Positions 45,394-54,594 of a stretch of DNA of 64,000 nt are shown one piece after another; position 1 is the stretch's first letter; the number at the start of each line of letters is the position of its first letter. The translations under genes were made by a program, and so were the position numbers. A model generated the notes under the pieces. That model ran no database searches and was not told where the DNA came from. It worked only from the letters and a program-made list of their open reading frames with translations. Source of the DNA: [Clostridium] citroniae WAL-17108 (GTDB taxonomy: Bacteria; Bacillota; Clostridia; Lachnospirales; Lachnospiraceae); contig NZ_JH376420.1 of NCBI RefSeq assembly GCF_000233455.1, positions 1,311,626 to 1,375,625 of the forward strand, written 5' to 3'.

Positions 45394-46715
45394 GCCCCCA
45401 CAAGCCGTTTCAGGTAATCCATATATCCGGCTTCCCTGATACTTCCGTTGGTAAGTACATTGACCTCGCCCAGCTTTTTGCCGCCCAGGGTGTATTCCAG
45501 CACACCGGCCTTCTGCCCCGGCTCCACGGGCGCGGGGATGGATTCCTCCAGTACCAGGTTTTTCTCAATCGCTCCCAGGTCCTCGCCCTTCAGGCTGAGA
45601 TAGGAAAATGTCCCTTCATAGGTAAGGGCAACCTCATCCTCCACACCTCCTGTAACAGGCATCTGCGGAAGGGGAAGGTGTTCCTTATCTTCGTACAGCT
45701 TACAGTTGGCATAGCCGTAGTTTAGCAGTGTCTGCGCATCGCCAAACCTGGCCTTAAAGTCAGGAGCTGCCATAATGGCGGCGATCAGCCGGACTCCGTC
45801 CTTTTCAGCCGTTGCCGACAGACAGTATTTTGCAATGGAGGTGGAGCCGGTTTTCAATCCGGTCACCTTGAAATTGGTGGCCATCTTTAGCAGTTTATTG
45901 GTGTTGGAAAGACCAAATTCCTTGGTCCCCTGCTTTGTCACATGGGTTATGTTCTCCATCCAGATGGTGGAGTAGTTATGTATCTGGGGATATTTGTTAA
46001 TTAATTCCCGGCTCATAATGGCAATGTCCCTGGCTGTTGTCAGATGTTCCGGGGACTCCGTAAGGCCGCAGCAGTCCACAAAGTGGGTATTGGTCATTCC
46101 CAGGCCGGCCGCCCTCTCATTCATCATCCGGACAAATTCCTCCTCTGTGCCTGCTATGTATTCCGCCATGGCCACGGAGGCGTCATTTCCCGAGGCAATC
46201 ACAATACATTTTATCAGTGTCTCTACGGTCTGCACCTCTCCCTCCTCCAGAAAGACCTGGGAGCCGCCCATGGATTTGGCATGAGCGCTGGTGACCACCT
46301 CGTCCGTCAGCTGGATCTTTCCCGACTGGAGCGCGTCAAAAATAAGAATCAGGGTCATGACCTTGGTCACACTGGCCGGGCTCCGCTTTTCATCAGCCCC
46401 CTTTTCATAGATCACCTGTCCTGTGGATGCCTCCATCAGCACGGCCGAGGGCGCCGCGATCTGGACCGCCGCCTGGGTGTCCGGGGAAGTCTGCTGTGAA
46501 TCCCCGGCAGGAGCTTCCACAGCCATGGTATCCCCAATCTGCAGTCCTGTCTCCTGCCCCTCTGCCTTTCCTTCGCTCTGACCTGTATCCAATCCACTGC
46601 CAGCAACGACTGCTCCTGCCGGTATGGCGATATTGGGCTCCTGCCCCAGTGCTGTGGCCGCAGGATGGACCAGCAGGACTGTAATTGATAACAATATGGC
46701 TGCAATCCGTTTCAT
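45375..46715 (-). CDS. D-alanyl-D-alanine carboxypeptidase (S11, DacF/PBP5-like)
   Basis: 446 aa from the ATG at 46715 (MKRIAAILLS), preceded by CGGAGGAAG. There is a cleavable signal peptide (about 1-25). After a Gly/Glu-rich linker the S11 motifs are complete: SVTK active-site serine in RSPASVTKVMTL, SGN in IASGNDASVAMAEY, and KTG in VTGLKTGST. The C-terminal PBP5 domain follows. It trims the terminal D-Ala from cell-wall pentapeptides outside the membrane; relatives act in growth or sporulation. Confidence 0.92.
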   Translation of the reverse strand: MKRIAAILLSITVLLVHPAATALGQEPNIAIPAGAVVAGSGLDTGQSEGKAEGQETGLQIGDTMAVEAPAGDSQQTSPDTQAAVQIAAPSAVLMEASTGQVIYEKGADEKRSPASVTKVMTLILIFDALQSGKIQLTDEVVTSAHAKSMGGSQVFLEEGEVQTVETLIKCIVIASGNDASVAMAEYIAGTEEEFVRMMNERAAGLGMTNTHFVDCCGLTESPEHLTTARDIAIMSRELINKYPQIHNYSTIWMENITHVTKQGTKEFGLSNTNKLLKMATNFKVTGLKTGSTSIAKYCLSATAEKDGVRLIAAIMAAPDFKARFGDAQTLLNYGYANCKLYEDKEHLPLPQMPVTGGVEDEVALTYEGTFSYLSLKGEDLGAIEKNLVLEESIPAPVEPGQKAGVLEYTLGGKKLGEVNVLTNGSIREAGYMDYLKRLVGAWKLNR

Positions 46716-46961
46716 ATCTTCCTCCGATAAACTCATCTGCTACTAATTGTATGGGGGCGGACAAACAGCATATTCCCCTTCTTTGGGCATTTTCTTACTC
46801 TTTCTGCATTTTTACATTTATCCGGCATTTTCTTACTCTATTGGATTTTTCCAAAAAAAGAACCCCTCCATCCCCTATGGCATGTAAAGGTTCCTCTCAT
46901 TGTTTTACCGCATCTGTTTTTACCCTATCTGTTTTACCCTATCCTTTTCTCCGTTCCGGTT

Positions 46962-47642
46962 CTACTGCACCCCTTCCACTTCCACCTCCCTCAGGCACCG
47001 CTCCATAACATACAGCCAATGGCTGCGCATCAGCTCCGCTGCCAGATCCGCATCCCGGTCATACAGGGCTTTCAGGATGTCCCTGTGGTGCTCCACCGAG
47101 GTTTTTCTCAGCATATCCCTGTGAAAATAGTGGTACTTGATCCGCTGTACATGGAGGAGGAGCATGTGGGAAAATTCCATGATGTATTCGTTATCCACTG
47201 CCCGCAGGATCACTTCGTGGAATTTGTTGTCACAGTGAATGGCCTTTTCCGCCTGATCCGCCCTGCACGCCTCCTCAAAACCCATCTGTACTTCCTCCAT
47301 GCGCGCCAGCTGTGCCTCTGTCAGTCTGGGAGCAGCCAGTCGTGCGGCCAGGCCCTGTATTTCCGCCAGGGGGCGGTAGCATTTTTCAATATCATTCTTA
47401 TCCACGCCGGCCACCGTAGTGGCGCGGCCCGGAGTCACCTTGATCAGCTTTTGGGTCTCCAGCATCTGAAGCGCTTCGCGCACCGGAGTCCGGCTCACGT
47501 TAAAATAGGCTGCCAGCTCCGTGTCCAGCAGCTTCTCACCGGGCATCATCTCGCCGCGGATGATCCAGTCACACAAGGTTTCGTATACCAGATCCTTTGC
47601 AGATTTGCGCTGAAGGGCGCTGTCTTTTTTAGGTATGGGCAA
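46962..47642 (-). CDS. GntR/FadR-subfamily (FCD) transcriptional regulator
   Basis: 226 aa. The winged helix is LVYETLCDWIIRGEMMPGEKLLDTELAAYFNVSRTPVREALQMLETQKLI. The all-helical FCD ligand domain has D-x3-H (NKFHEVIL) and HRDILKALYDRD metal/ligand positions. It is divergent from the YgeY hydrolase and AGCS symporter, which it probably controls through the palindromic sites in the 326-bp gap. Confidence 0.92.
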   Translation of the reverse strand: MPIPKKDSALQRKSAKDLVYETLCDWIIRGEMMPGEKLLDTELAAYFNVSRTPVREALQMLETQKLIKVTPGRATTVAGVDKNDIEKCYRPLAEIQGLAARLAAPRLTEAQLARMEEVQMGFEEACRADQAEKAIHCDNKFHEVILRAVDNEYIMEFSHMLLLHVQRIKYHYFHRDMLRKTSVEHHRDILKALYDRDADLAAELMRSHWLYVMERCLREVEVEGVQ

Positions 47643-47688
47643 GGTAGTTCCTCCTTATCGGTTCCTTTTGTTTTTCATAGATGTGTAC

Positions 47689-47708
47689 GTTATATATAAT
47701 ATATCACA
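47689..47708. promoter_or_regulatory. Candidate GntR operator, regulator-proximal
   Basis: GTTATATATAATATATCACA, an AT-rich near-palindrome. It shares the minus-strand core TGTG-ATATATT with the site at 47891-47916. Confidence 0.4.
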
Positions 47709-47890
47709 TACACTATTCCCTTTCAAGACTGTCAAGAAAATATCGATCATTTCTATGTATTATTTTTCTCCTATAAACAGCTGTAATTTATTGTGTATTA
47801 TGACTATATTTTCAGCTATACTTCTATGAGTTATGACGGTTTTTACATATTACCATGATTTTATCTTTACTTTTTGTTCCCATCTATGCT

Positions 47891-47916
47891 ATATTCGATA
47901 TGCAATATATCGCACA
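47891..47916. promoter_or_regulatory. Candidate GntR operator, hydrolase-proximal
   Basis: Contains CGATAT-GCAAT-ATATCG, a perfect 6-bp inverted repeat, and the shared TGTG.ATATATT core on the minus strand. It lies about 55 bp before the hydrolase start, overlapping a likely -10 region. Confidence 0.5.
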
Positions 47917-47968
47917 CAAAATATTGCATTTTCATAAAAACAATCACTGAAAGTGAGGGCTATGCGCT

Positions 47969-49144
47969 ATGAACAAAGAAGAACGGTTAATATCCCTGTG
48001 CCAGGAGGCAGTCCGTATCCCCAGTATGTCCGGCCAGGAAAAACAGGTGGCTGAACTCATGAAACACACCATGACTAGTTATGGTTTTGATGAAGTGAAC
48101 ATTGATAAGTATGGAAGCGTCCTGGGCATGATCCACGGCAGCCGTCCCGGCAGGACTATTCTGATGGACGGTCATATTGATACGGTGGATGTGATTGACC
48201 GTGACCAATGGACCCATGATCCCTTTGCCGCTGAGATTGAGGATGGAAAGATTTATGGACGCGGTACTTCTGATATGAAAGGAAGCGTCTGTGCCATGAT
48301 CACGGCAGCCGCACAGTACGCGGAGGATACGGGAAAGGATTTTGCAGGAACCATCTGCGTGTCCTGCACCGTACACGAGGAATGTTTTGAAGGGGTATCC
48401 TCCCGTGAGATCAGCCGAAATGCAAAGCCGGATTTTGTCATTATCGGCGAAGCCACCACTACCACGGTCAAGATCGGACAGAGAGGACGTGCCGAGGTGG
48501 TGGTTGAAACAAAGGGAAAAAGCTGCCACTCCTCCAATCCGGAAAAGGGCGTAAACGCAGTGTATCATATGATGGCTGTCATTGAAGCCATCCGGGATAT
48601 CCAGGTGAATGAACACCCGATCCTCGGCAAAGGTATTCTGGAGCTGACCGATATCATCTCCTCCCCTTATCCAGGCGCATCCGTGGTTCCCTCCATCTGC
48701 CGGGCCACATTTGACCGGCGCACCCTGGTGGGCGAAGATGAGGCACTCATTCTTGGCCAGGTAGAGGAGGCCATTGAAAAAGCCAGGAAAAAGGTTCCTG
48801 ATTTAAAGGCAAGGGTATTCCTGGCTGAAGGAAAGGAACAATGCTGGACCGGGGAAACCATTGAGGCAAAGAGGTATTTTCCTGCATGGCTGATCGATGA
48901 AAAAGACGAGCTGGTACAAAAAGCCCTGGCAGGGCTTAAAGAAGCAGGGATCGATGCTCCCATTTCACACTTTTCATTCTGTACCAACGGCAGCCATTTC
49001 TGCGGCGAAGCCGGCATCCCCTGTATCGGATTTGGGCCGTCACTGGAAAGCCTGGCCCATGTCAGGGATGAGTACATAGAGGTAGAACAGCTGAAAAAGG
49101 CCTGCAGGGGATTTTACGGCATTCTTTCACAGCTGACAAAATAA
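47969..49144 (+). CDS. M20 family hydrolase, YgeY type
   Basis: 391 aa, M20 metallopeptidase fold. Metal ligands are visible in MDGHIDTV (His, Asp), GTSDMKGS, HEECFEG (catalytic Glu pair) and CIGFGPS...HVRDEYI. The pattern matches the YgeY family, called selenium-metabolism-linked and found with purine or carbamoyl catabolism genes. It probably cleaves an amide or carbamoyl bond in a small molecule. The next gene is an alanine/glycine symporter, so the substrate may be an amino-acid derivative. AGTGAGGG precedes the start. Confidence 0.87.
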   Translation: MNKEERLISLCQEAVRIPSMSGQEKQVAELMKHTMTSYGFDEVNIDKYGSVLGMIHGSRPGRTILMDGHIDTVDVIDRDQWTHDPFAAEIEDGKIYGRGTSDMKGSVCAMITAAAQYAEDTGKDFAGTICVSCTVHEECFEGVSSREISRNAKPDFVIIGEATTTTVKIGQRGRAEVVVETKGKSCHSSNPEKGVNAVYHMMAVIEAIRDIQVNEHPILGKGILELTDIISSPYPGASVVPSICRATFDRRTLVGEDEALILGQVEEAIEKARKKVPDLKARVFLAEGKEQCWTGETIEAKRYFPAWLIDEKDELVQKALAGLKEAGIDAPISHFSFCTNGSHFCGEAGIPCIGFGPSLESLAHVRDEYIEVEQLKKACRGFYGILSQLTK

Positions 49145-49200
49145 CGTGTTGCCATTCATCATAGAACAATTGTATTCTTACTAAGAAAAGAGGTATAGGT

Positions 49201-50598
49201 ATGGAAAACTTTTTAATGAAGCTTGATGCCTTTCTTTGGGGAGCGCCTGTATTGATCCTGCTCTTTGCTGTTGGACTTTTATACGCAGTTAAGACACGTT
49301 TTTTCCAATTTCGTCATTTTAAACATATTATGAAGAGTACGGCAGGGGAAATGTTCAAAAAGAGCACTGTCAAGGGGGATGGAACCCTCACTCCCCTTCA
49401 AGCTGTCTCATCTGCCCTTGCAGGCTGTGTGGGAACCGGCAATATCTCAGGCGTTGCCACCGCCATCTTTGTGGGCGGGCCGGGCGCCGTATTCTGGATG
49501 TGGATCATTTCCCTGTTCGGTATGCTGACAAAATGCGTGGAAGTTACTCTGGCGCAGTATTACCGTATCAAAGGGGAGGACGGTGTATACTATGGAGGCC
49601 CCATGTATTACATTGAACGCGGAATGGGACGCAAATGGAAACCTCTTGCTGTCTTTTTTGCCATCACCATTATCGTGGGCGGCCTGGGAACCGCTGCATT
49701 TGTACAGCCTTTTGCAATGTCCAATGCAATGAATAACGCCTTCCGGATACCTACCTGGGTCGTTATTGTGGCAGCGGCTTTGATCTGCGGCATGGTACTC
49801 ATAGGCGGTGTTTCCGGAATCGGGAAATTTTGCGAGAAGATAACACCTGTTATGTGCCTGATCTATATTATTTCGGTTGTGGGCATTATCCTCACCCATC
49901 TTCCCCAGATCCCCCAGGCCCTTGCCACCATTTTCACCCATGCCTTCACCCCTCTCTCCGCCACCGGAGGACTTGCAGGCAGCACGGTTGCCATGACCAT
50001 CAAGCAGGGGGCTGCGCGGGGCACCTTTTCCAATGAAGCCGGCTGCGGTACCTCCCCCATCACCCATGCGACCGCCATCTCACCCCATCCGTTTAAGGAA
50101 GGCATGTACGGCTCCTTTGAAGTTTTCATTGACACCCTGGTGGTCTGTACCATGACAGCCCTGGCCATCATATGCAGCGGTCCCGAGATCTGGCAAAGCG
50201 GTTTAAAGGACGTGGCCCTGACCCAGTCCGCATTCTCCACCACCTACGGATCCATCGGACCGGTCATTGTGTCCGTGTGCCTTTGCCTGTTCGCATTTTC
50301 CACCATGGTCGGGTGGGAGATCAACTATGAATCCGCCTTTTTCTACATTTTCCCAAAGGCATCCGGTTCCAATGCCGCCAAACTGCTGATCCGTCTGATA
50401 TGGCTGGTTCCCGGGTTCATCTCCCTTGGCAAGACACCGGAACTGGTGTGGACCGTGGTGGATATCGTGTCCGGCTTCTGGTGTATCCCCAATGCCATCG
50501 CGCTCTTATTCCTGTCCGGAACCTTTATGAAGATATACAATGACTACAATGAAAAATATATTTTAAAAACAAGGCCCTTGACAGACAAATTGGATTGA
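49201..50598 (+). CDS. Alanine/glycine:cation symporter (AGCS family)
   Basis: 465 aa, about eleven membrane segments. Family signatures are ALAGCVGTGNISGVATAIFVGGPGAVFWMW and GTFSNEAGCGTSPITHATA. It imports alanine, glycine or a related amino acid with sodium. It lies 56 bp after the YgeY hydrolase in the same likely transcript, with AAGAAAAGAGG upstream of the ATG, and ends at a strong terminator. Confidence 0.93.
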   Translation: MENFLMKLDAFLWGAPVLILLFAVGLLYAVKTRFFQFRHFKHIMKSTAGEMFKKSTVKGDGTLTPLQAVSSALAGCVGTGNISGVATAIFVGGPGAVFWMWIISLFGMLTKCVEVTLAQYYRIKGEDGVYYGGPMYYIERGMGRKWKPLAVFFAITIIVGGLGTAAFVQPFAMSNAMNNAFRIPTWVVIVAAALICGMVLIGGVSGIGKFCEKITPVMCLIYIISVVGIILTHLPQIPQALATIFTHAFTPLSATGGLAGSTVAMTIKQGAARGTFSNEAGCGTSPITHATAISPHPFKEGMYGSFEVFIDTLVVCTMTALAIICSGPEIWQSGLKDVALTQSAFSTTYGSIGPVIVSVCLCLFAFSTMVGWEINYESAFFYIFPKASGSNAAKLLIRLIWLVPGFISLGKTPELVWTVVDIVSGFWCIPNAIALLFLSGTFMKIYNDYNEKYILKTRPLTDKLD

Positions 50599-50645
50599 TA
50601 TCCCCAGTGGGAAGGGGACCCTCAGTTAATATATTCTTTTCATAT

Positions 50646-50698
50646 AAAATGCGGCAGCTTCCGGAGATATGGTGTATCAGCCGGTGCTGCCGCATTTT
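50646..50698. terminator. Bidirectional terminator
   Basis: Perfect 13-bp arms AAAATGCGGCAGC (50646-50658) / GCTGCCGCATTTT (50686-50698), between the convergent AGCS and HIT genes. Confidence 0.9.
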
Positions 50699-50749
50699 CA
50701 TAAAACCATGTTATACCATGTGTCATAAAGGTACTTTTTGCAGGGCGTT

Positions 50750-51190
50750 TTAAACTTCCTTCAGTGCCTTTCTTAAAGCCTCTGCCATCTCCTCATACTC
50801 CCCGTCCGAAAGCATGGTCCTTTGGCTGTTCATCTCAAAGGTGCCGCCCCACTCTTCTCCGCCCTGGTATTTGGGCACGATGTGGAAATGCAGGTGATGG
50901 CCCGTATCGCCGTAAGCGCCGTAATTCACCTTGTCCGGGTTAAACACCTTATGGACAGCCCTTGACACCTGGGCAATCTCCGCAAAGTAGTCATTCCGCT
51001 CCTGGTCAGTCAGGTCAATGAACTCGCTTACATGCTTCTTGTGAGCCAGTATCACCCTCCCTTTCTTGCTCTGCTCCTTAAAGACATACAAAATTCCTGT
51101 GTTCATCTCACATACGGGATAACCAAATTTAGCAACCAGTTCTCCCTGCATACAATATGCGCAATTGGGATCCTTTACCATTTCTTCCAT
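50750..51190 (-). CDS. HIT family protein
   Basis: 146 aa from the ATG at 51190 (MEEMVKDPN), 8 nt after AGGAG; an ATG six bases earlier is too close. The histidine triad is GHHLHFHIV near residue 105. A CAYC pair near residue 10, and the separate ligands common in bacterial HIT proteins, may bind zinc. It hydrolyses or transfers nucleotides (Hint/Fhit-like). Substrate unknown. Confidence 0.9.
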   Translation of the reverse strand: MEEMVKDPNCAYCMQGELVAKFGYPVCEMNTGILYVFKEQSKKGRVILAHKKHVSEFIDLTDQERNDYFAEIAQVSRAVHKVFNPDKVNYGAYGDTGHHLHFHIVPKYQGGEEWGGTFEMNSQRTMLSDGEYEEMAEALRKALKEV

Positions 51191-51343
51191 ATTCATCTCT
51201 CCTTTTCCTTTGATCTTGCTGTTTTTAACATACCACTTATGTCCCATAATTTCAATTCCAATATTTGTTTTTTCTTTCTATGTACCAACTTTGTGATTTA
51301 TATGCTATAATGATAGACAAGTATTTTTTATAGGAGATGTTTT

Positions 51344-52834
51344 ATGAGTAAAGCAGATTTCAGACGCCGTCAGGCACGAAGACGCAGGCACCAGATGGTC
51401 AGAGTGTCACGGCATTTTCCCACATTGATCGTATTATTAGCAATTACACTGCTGGTAGGGGGCGGGGTTTTCGCCCTCTATCGGTTTGTTATAGGTAAGC
51501 AGCCCTCGGGCCCGGACAGTTCTGTCCAGGCAGCGGCATCTGCCGGCCACACCGGCTCCTCCCAGGACAACCAGGACACCCCTCCATCCTCCGCCGAAGA
51601 GCCCACTGAAGTGATCCAGGATGATATTTCCAGAATGATCGCCCAGGCTGACAGGATCGCCATGGGATATGATTATGACAAAGCCATTCAGCTGATCAAT
51701 GACAGCGGCCTGGATCTGAATGAGGTCAGGATCCAGGAGGCTCTTGCACGGTATGAACAGGATAAGGCAGCTCTTGTGCCGGCTGATATGAACAGCATCA
51801 CACATGTATTTTTCCATACCCTGATCATGGATACTGCTAAGGCATTTGACGGGGACAAGGACAGTGCCGGCTATAACTCTGTCATGACCACCAAGGACGA
51901 ATTTATAAAGATCCTGGAGTCCATGTACGCCCGCGGCTATGTGCTGGTGCGGATCCACGACATCGCATACCAGGAAGCGGACGAGAACGGCAACATGCGT
52001 TTTGTAAAGGGAAACATCATGCTTCCCGAGGGCAAAAAGCCATTTGTCATGTCCCAGGATGACGTGTGTTATTATCCATATATGGATGGGGATGGCTTTG
52101 CAAACAAGATCGTCATTGGAGAGGATGGCAAGCCAACCTGCCAGATGACCATGGATGACGGCACGGTACAGACAGGTTCCTTTGATCTGGTGCCGCTTTT
52201 GGAGGATTTTGTTCAGGAACATCCTGACTTCTCCTACAAAGGCGCACGGGCCATTATTGCATTTACCGGCTATGAAGGGATACTTGGTTACAGGACTGCT
52301 TCCTCCTACGCGGACAGTCCCACCTATGAGGCGGACAGGGAACAGGCTGCCAAGGTCGCCCAGTGCCTGAGGGACAATGGCTGGGAGCTGGCATCCCACA
52401 GCTGGGGGCATCTGCAGCTGGGTGTTGCTAAGAATCCGGAAGATGGATTTGCCATTTCAGAAGAGAGGTTTAAAACAGACACGGACAAGTGGGAAGCAGA
52501 AGTGGAATCCCTGATCGGTCCCACCGATATCCTTCTTTATCCTTATGGAAATGATATTGCGGACTGGCGTCCCTACAAGGATGACAATCCACGTTTTAAA
52601 TACCTGGAGTCCAAGGGCTTCCGCTATTTCTGCAATGTGGATGCCAGCACCCCTTACTGGATGCAGATGGGCACCAGTTATTTCCGTATGGCCAGAAGAA
52701 ACCTGGACGGTTACCGTCTCTACGAGGATCTGGTACAGACCGACCCGGCTAAAAAGCGGCTTACGGACCTGTTTGACGCTGCAGAGATATTCGACCCCGC
52801 CAGACCCACTCCTGTGAGCTGGAGTTATCAATGA
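51344..52834 (+). CDS. Membrane-anchored polysaccharide deacetylase (NodB fold)
   Basis: 496 aa. A very basic N-terminus (RRRQARRRRHQ) precedes one membrane anchor (about 27-50), then a Ser/Pro/Gln linker and the extracellular catalytic domain (about 150-490). Metal-site motifs are FVMSQDDVCYYPY in place of the usual TFDD, and ELASHSWGHLQLG (H-x3-H). Such enzymes remove acetyl groups from cell-wall glycans. Since the DD pair is kept, activity is plausible. Confidence 0.82.
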   Translation: MSKADFRRRQARRRRHQMVRVSRHFPTLIVLLAITLLVGGGVFALYRFVIGKQPSGPDSSVQAAASAGHTGSSQDNQDTPPSSAEEPTEVIQDDISRMIAQADRIAMGYDYDKAIQLINDSGLDLNEVRIQEALARYEQDKAALVPADMNSITHVFFHTLIMDTAKAFDGDKDSAGYNSVMTTKDEFIKILESMYARGYVLVRIHDIAYQEADENGNMRFVKGNIMLPEGKKPFVMSQDDVCYYPYMDGDGFANKIVIGEDGKPTCQMTMDDGTVQTGSFDLVPLLEDFVQEHPDFSYKGARAIIAFTGYEGILGYRTASSYADSPTYEADREQAAKVAQCLRDNGWELASHSWGHLQLGVAKNPEDGFAISEERFKTDTDKWEAEVESLIGPTDILLYPYGNDIADWRPYKDDNPRFKYLESKGFRYFCNVDASTPYWMQMGTSYFRMARRNLDGYRLYEDLVQTDPAKKRLTDLFDAAEIFDPARPTPVSWSYQ

Positions 52835-52852
52835 TCATAGAAGTGTGTTTTT

Positions 52853-52889
52853 GCCTTTATTCCCAGGTGATTGGAAATAAGGGCTTTTT
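52853..52889 (+). terminator. Terminator of the deacetylase gene
   Basis: GCCTTTATTCC (52853-52863) pairs with GGAAATAAGGGC (52873-52884), followed by TTTTT. Confidence 0.8.
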
Positions 52890-53027
52890 CTTTCTTCTAT
52901 TGTAATTGTCCAGGACGCCTCATCTTCTATTTTTAGATGCCCAATATCCCCTCCCCCCATGAACGGTTTCCCTTTGTCTACATATAATAAATCAAGGAAT
53001 TGATTTCTATTTGAAAGGAGCTTCTTC

Positions 53028-53798
53028 ATGATTCCCAAACTGGAAGTAAGCGGGGTCAGCTACTCCTACCACTCATTAGATGGTGAGACGCTGGCCCTTT
53101 CCAATATATCATTTGACGTATCTGTCGGGGAATTTATTGCGATTGTAGGTCCCTCCGGCTGTGGCAAATCCACGCTTTTGTCCATGTTAAGCGGCCTGAC
53201 CCAGCCTGAAAAAGGAACCATCAAAATGGACGGCGTCCCCCTGTCCGAATCCCATTCTGCCATTGGCTATATGCTGCAGAAAGATCATTTGTTTGAATGG
53301 CGCAACATTTTCTCCAACATTTCCCTGGGCCTTGAAATACAAAAACGGTTGGACGAACCTGCCAGGCTTGAACTGCTGGAAATGATGGCTGCCTACGGGC
53401 TGGCGGGTTTTGAATATGCAAAGCCCTCGGAATTGTCCGGAGGAATGCGCCAGCGGGCTGCATTAATCCGGACCCTGGCACTGAAGCCTGATATCCTGCT
53501 GCTGGATGAACCGTTTTCAGCACTGGACTATCAGACCAGGCTGTCTGTGTGTGACGATATCAGTTCAATCATACGTAAGACTCATAAAACGGCCATTCTG
53601 GTGACCCACGATCTGTCTGAGGCCATCAGCGTGGCCGACCGTATTATTGTATTATCCCCCCGGCCGGGCCGGGTCAAGATCGTATTGTCCATTGAATTTC
53701 CCGATGGATGCATCCGTTCCCTTGACAGGCGCAACTGCCCTGAGTTTTCCAATTATTTTAATACCGTATGGAAGGAGCTGAAAACATATGAATCATAA
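53028..53798 (+). CDS. ABC importer ATPase, NitT/TauT (SsuB) type
   Basis: 256 aa. Walker A is GPSGCGKST (about 39-47), signature LSGGMRQRAALIRTL, Walker B ILLLDEPFSALDYQ and switch LVTHDLSEAISVADRI. The family imports taurine, sulfonates, nitrate or thiamine precursors. Its partner permease begins 11 bp before its stop but is interrupted by a mobile element. No binding protein is adjacent; the orphan NMT1 lipoprotein at 32316-33320 is a candidate partner. Confidence 0.9.
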   Translation: MIPKLEVSGVSYSYHSLDGETLALSNISFDVSVGEFIAIVGPSGCGKSTLLSMLSGLTQPEKGTIKMDGVPLSESHSAIGYMLQKDHLFEWRNIFSNISLGLEIQKRLDEPARLELLEMMAAYGLAGFEYAKPSELSGGMRQRAALIRTLALKPDILLLDEPFSALDYQTRLSVCDDISSIIRKTHKTAILVTHDLSEAISVADRIIVLSPRPGRVKIVLSIEFPDGCIRSLDRRNCPEFSNYFNTVWKELKTYES

Positions 53799-54594
53799 TA
53801 GCCCCTCTTACACCATCCAGGAACACGGCTGCCGCGACTGCGGAGCCTGTGAAATGTCCGTGGCCCAGCAGGCTTTTGTGGACCGTGAAATACGCCGCCA
53901 CCGCCAGGTCACCATCTGCCGGCTCATGCTTTTAGTCCTGCTTCTGGCGCTTTGGGAGCTGGCAGCTGACATGCACTGGATCGATAGTTTTATCTTCAGT
54001 TCCCCCACCATGATCGCCAAATGCCTGTTCAACATGACAAAGGACGGAAGCCTTTTTCTTCACACAGGGGTGACTTTGCTTGAGACACTGATCAGTTTTG
54101 CGGTCTGCACTTTTTTTGGCCTGGCCTGCGCCCTGCTTCTGTGGTCCAGCAAAAGCGTGGCCCAGATTCTGGAACCGTTCCTGGTACTGCTAAACAGCCT
54201 TCCGAAATCCGCCCTGGCCCCCCTTCTCATTGTGTGGCTGGGAAATAATATGAGGACCATTGTGGTGGCAGCGGTTTCCGTGGCTGTGTTCGGTTCGATC
54301 CTCACACTTTATACGGGATTCTCCCAGATGGATACGGAAAAGATCACACTGATCTATTCCCTGGGCGGCAAACGCAAGGATGTGCTTTTAAAAGTGCTGC
54401 TGCCCGGTTCCCTGCCCCTTGTTATCAGCAATATGAAGGTAAATATCGGCCTGTGTCTGGTGGGGGTGATCATTGGTGATGGTGTCAGGATAGGTGCGAA
54501 AATCCTTTTGGCCCACCAAACGGATCCTGGCCTCAATATCAATAAGCTGCATCAAGTATGGTCTGTTTTTTTAAACCCCTCCTGTACCTTTTGA
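53788..54594 (+). pseudogene. NitT/TauT-type ABC permease, 5' part, interrupted
   Basis: The native part is 53788 to about 54477 (230 aa): a cytosolic N-terminus with an unusual CRDCGACE cluster, about five membrane segments, and the EAA loop SLGGKRKDVLLKVLLPGSLPLV. The protein should continue after LVGVIIG with EFL, but at 54475-54479 the sequence enters the inserted element and reads a foreign 38-residue tail to a stop at 54594. The missing 54 residues (EFLSAKAGLGYLITYGSQTF...) lie at 62315-62479 in frame. The truncated product lacks the last membrane segment and is probably inactive until the element leaves. Confidence 0.93.
54475..54495. other. attL of the serine-recombinase element
   Basis: GG core followed by TGATGGTGT and an imperfect continuation A..ATAGG shared (inverted) with the right end. 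The left flank ATT is permease sequence. Confidence 0.8.
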
